This document shows, piece after piece, positions 5,634 through 6,883 of a stretch of DNA of 6,883 bases. Origin of the DNA: Clostridiales bacterium (GTDB lineage: Bacteria; Bacillota; Clostridia; Lachnospirales; Anaerotignaceae); contig JAGZLR010000084.1 of NCBI GenBank assembly GCA_018364635.1, positions 1-6,883 on the forward strand, read 5' to 3'. The number at the start of each line of letters is the position of its first letter. Position 1 is the first letter of the stretch. The translations under genes were made by a program, and so were the position numbers. Under the pieces are notes generated by a model. The model was not told the DNA's origin, did not search any database, and worked only from the letters and a program-made list of their open reading frames with translations.

Positions 5634-6299
5634 ATGCAATTAAGTGAGGCAATTCCATTTTGGAAACAGCTGACAGAGGAAGAAAAGAAGATGATATCAT
5701 CAACTGCCAGCAAACAGCGGTATCAAAAAGGAGAATTGGTACATCATGGAGGACAGAAGTGTACAGGTCTATTGATTGTTACTTCAGGGTTACTTCGTGT
5801 CTATACAACATCAGAGGAGGGAAGGGAAATTACCCTCTACCGATTAGATACATATGATATTTGTTTATTATCGGCTTCCTGTATTTTTAAAAATATTATG
5901 TTTGAGATTATGGTTGATGCAGAAGAGGAGACAGAGGCCATTTTGATCCCTCCGGAGATTTATGCCCAGATTCAAAAGAAAAATATTGCAGTATCCAATT
6001 ATACAAATGAACTGATTGCAGCAGTGATGTCCGATGTTATGTGGTTGATGAATCAAGTGATGTATAAAAAAATAGACAGTAGGTTAGCGGCGTTTTTGAT
6101 TGAAGAAAGTTCACGCGGCCATAACCCTTTACAGATGACGCATGACGAAATTAGCCGGCATTTAGGAACAGCAAGAGAAGTAATTAGCCGAATGATGAAG
6201 TACTTTGAAAAAGAACATTTGGTAGAATTGTCCAGAGGTTCCATAAGAATTAAGGATTCGTTGAAGTTGACAGAAATTGCAGGAGATAGTTTGCGTTAA
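5634..6299 (+). CDS. Crp/Fnr-family transcriptional regulator
   Basis: The gene encodes 221 residues. Residues about 8-115 form the cyclic-nucleotide-binding-like beta-roll (YQKGELVHHGG...GLLIVTSGLLRVYTTSEEGREITLY), about 117-155 a dimerisation helix, and 160-207 the winged helix-turn-helix, with MTHDEISRHLGTAREVISRMMKYFEKEHLVEL. The recognition helix has E182-x-x-S185-R186, the residues FNR uses to read TTGAT-type half-sites and CRP-like proteins use with TGA-containing ones. The four-Cys iron-sulfur arrangement of FNR is absent at the N-terminus, and the cAMP-contact motif of CRP is not evident. Cys43, Cys77 and Cys83 (DICLLSASC) might sense redox state directly. ATG 5634 has AGGGA (5623-5627) 6 nt upstream. 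It stands just before thioredoxin genes, in the same direction, separated by a 168-bp promoter region, so control of the thioredoxin system is the natural inference. The effector is unknown. Confidence 0.9.
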   Translation: MQLSEAIPFWKQLTEEEKKMISSTASKQRYQKGELVHHGGQKCTGLLIVTSGLLRVYTTSEEGREITLYRLDTYDICLLSASCIFKNIMFEIMVDAEEETEAILIPPEIYAQIQKKNIAVSNYTNELIAAVMSDVMWLMNQVMYKKIDSRLAAFLIEESSRGHNPLQMTHDEISRHLGTAREVISRMMKYFEKEHLVELSRGSIRIKDSLKLTEIAGDSLR

Positions 6300-6368
6300 G
6301 TTATAAATATATTTTTTTCTTTTGCATAAAATTAAAAATATAGTTTAAGATAGAAAAAAAGAAGTATT

Positions 6369-6383
6369 TGTGATTTTATCACA
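6369..6383 (+). promoter_or_regulatory. Palindromic operator candidate upstream of thioredoxin
   Basis: TGTGAT-TTT-ATCACA is a perfect 6-bp inverted repeat in a 168-bp intergenic region (6300-6467) that is otherwise AT-rich. It resembles a CRP-type site (TGTGA-N6-TCACA) but with N5. Its centre (6376) is about 41 bp before the predicted start site near 6417, the position used by class II activators of the Crp/Fnr family. A further ATCACA half-site occurs at 6414-6419. A Rex-type site (TTGTGA...TCACAA) is the main alternative reading. Confidence 0.6.
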
Positions 6384-6410
6384 GACATCAGATAGAAAAT
6401 GTAATATACT
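6382..6410 (+). promoter_or_regulatory. Thioredoxin operon promoter with weak -35
   Basis: CAGACA (6382-6387), a 17-nt spacer and TATACT (6405-6410). The -10 is good and the -35 matches only the GACA half of the consensus, which fits an activator-dependent promoter with the palindrome next to it. The leader to the ATG at 6468 is about 50 nt. The remaining gap upstream (6300-6360) is A/T-only sequence with no GC stem-loop, so no terminator for the regulator gene is visible. Confidence 0.5.
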
Positions 6411-6467
6411 GAAATCACAATCAAGGAAAAATTTAAGAAGAGAACATAGATGAAGGAGGAAATTCAA

Positions 6468-6785
6468 ATGGCTATTTTACATGTAGATAAAACAAATTTC
6501 AGTGAAGAGGTGTTAAAATCAGATCGTCCGGTTTTATTAGATTTTTTTGCTACATGGTGCGGCCCATGCAAAATGCTTGGTAAAGTGTTAGAGGACATGG
6601 ATAAAGCAACACAGGACTATAAAATTGTTAAAGTTGATATTGACGAGAATGAAAAGTTAGCCCAGGAATGGGGGGTTGTCAGCGTTCCTTCTCTGTTTAT
6701 TGTAAAAGAAGGAAAAGTTATGGACTCGATGGTTGGTTTTCAGCCGCAACAAGTATTGGAGAAGAAGCTAAAAAGCATTAAATAA
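6468..6785 (+). CDS. trxA: Thioredoxin
   Basis: From ATG 6468 the protein has 105 residues, standard for thioredoxin. The in-frame ATG at 6450 lies before the AGGAGG at 6454-6459 and cannot use it; that site stands 8 nt before 6468, so 6468 is the start. The active site is W30-C31-G-P-C34 with buried Asp25, cis-Pro74 in SVPS (where IPT is more usual) and Gly90 near the end, all expected for a working cytoplasmic protein-disulfide reductase. There is no signal peptide. The gene is followed by a hairpin terminator and then by the start of a probable thioredoxin reductase that would recycle it with NADPH. The upstream Crp/Fnr-family regulator and the palindrome in its promoter suggest redox-responsive expression. 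Confidence 0.96.
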   Translation: MAILHVDKTNFSEEVLKSDRPVLLDFFATWCGPCKMLGKVLEDMDKATQDYKIVKVDIDENEKLAQEWGVVSVPSLFIVKEGKVMDSMVGFQPQQVLEKKLKSIK

Positions 6786-6788
6786 ATG

Positions 6789-6814
6789 AAAAAGCGCCGC
6801 AAACGGCGCTTTTT
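6789..6814 (+). terminator. Intrinsic terminator between thioredoxin and the next gene
   Basis: AGCGCCG (6793-6799) / CGGCGCT (6804-6810) with loop CAAA, flanked by A-run and T-run so the stem can extend to 11 bp; TTTTT (6810-6814) follows the GC core. It begins 4 nt after the thioredoxin stop. As no clear promoter fits between it and the ATG at 6844, it is probably leaky and lowers expression of the downstream gene. Confidence 0.85.
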
Positions 6815-6843
6815 CTATAAAACGCACAAGAGGAGGGCACAAA

Positions 6844-6883
6844 ATGGAAAAAACAGTTGATCTTATCATTGTTGGAGCTGGTC
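6844..6883 (+). CDS. trxB: Start of a probable thioredoxin reductase, cut by the window edge
   Basis: Only 13 codons are visible: MEKTVDLIIVGAG. AGGAGG (6831-6836) stands 7 nt upstream of the ATG. The VDLIIVGAG strand-turn is the beginning of the FAD-binding GxGxxG Rossmann motif of pyridine-nucleotide disulfide oxidoreductases. With a thioredoxin gene 58 nt upstream, thioredoxin reductase is the likely identity; another flavin-dependent oxidoreductase cannot be excluded from so little sequence. Confidence 0.75.
   Translation, partial: MEKTVDLIIVGAG

Noticed and set aside
5504..5713. Minus-strand open frame of 69 codons across the regulator promoter
   Set aside because: It overlaps a clear terminator, a promoter and the regulator start, and has no coding character.
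6450..6467. Upstream ATG extending thioredoxin by six residues
   Set aside because: It precedes the AGGAGG at 6454-6459, and the 105-residue form from 6468 is the normal thioredoxin length.

Overview
This AT-rich window looks like part of the chromosome of an anaerobic, spore-forming Clostridia, most likely a Lachnospiraceae-type gut bacterium. The evidence is Gram-positive style lipoprotein export, strong AGGAGG-type ribosome binding sites, a Cys-rich small protein of a kind common in that group, a BclA/collagen-like spore-surface type protein, and a Crp/Fnr-thioredoxin cluster. I cannot assign a genus from sequence alone.

Layout, left to right. Positions 1-120 hold the probable tail of an off-window plus-strand gene and its terminator. 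A small minus-strand Cys/His-rich protein (121-417) has its own promoter. A good sigma-A type promoter (540-568) then starts a long leader with a cobalamin riboswitch (583-769), followed by an expression platform (782-892) in which a downstream segment is complementary to the ribosome binding site of the next gene. The leader feeds a complete corrinoid ABC importer operon: lipoprotein binding protein (892-2001), FecCD-type permease (2006-3070) and ATPase (3067-3843). A perfect 23-bp inverted repeat (3844-3895) ends this operon and also the converging minus-strand pair of a small membrane protein (3904-4149) and an unrecognised 118-residue protein (4177-4533).

The divergent gap 4534-4671 carries a sigma-A type promoter for the minus pair and, facing right, a sequence that fits the sporulation sigma-K consensus. 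It lies just upstream of a 275-residue protein (4672-5499) with a Cys-rich head, two collagen-associated repeats and a predicted BclA-like beta-sandwich tail. A strong terminator follows.

The right part is a redox module: a Crp/Fnr-family regulator (5634-6299), a 168-bp intergenic region with a 15-bp palindrome centred about 41 bp upstream of the predicted thioredoxin start site, thioredoxin (6468-6785), a hairpin terminator, and the first 13 codons of what is probably thioredoxin reductase (6844 to the edge). The natural reading is that the regulator controls the thioredoxin system from the palindrome. No CRISPR array, insertion sequence, rRNA or tRNA is visible. The most interesting material is regulatory: the cobalamin expression platform, the sigma-K-like promoter and the odd-spaced Crp/Fnr-like operator.
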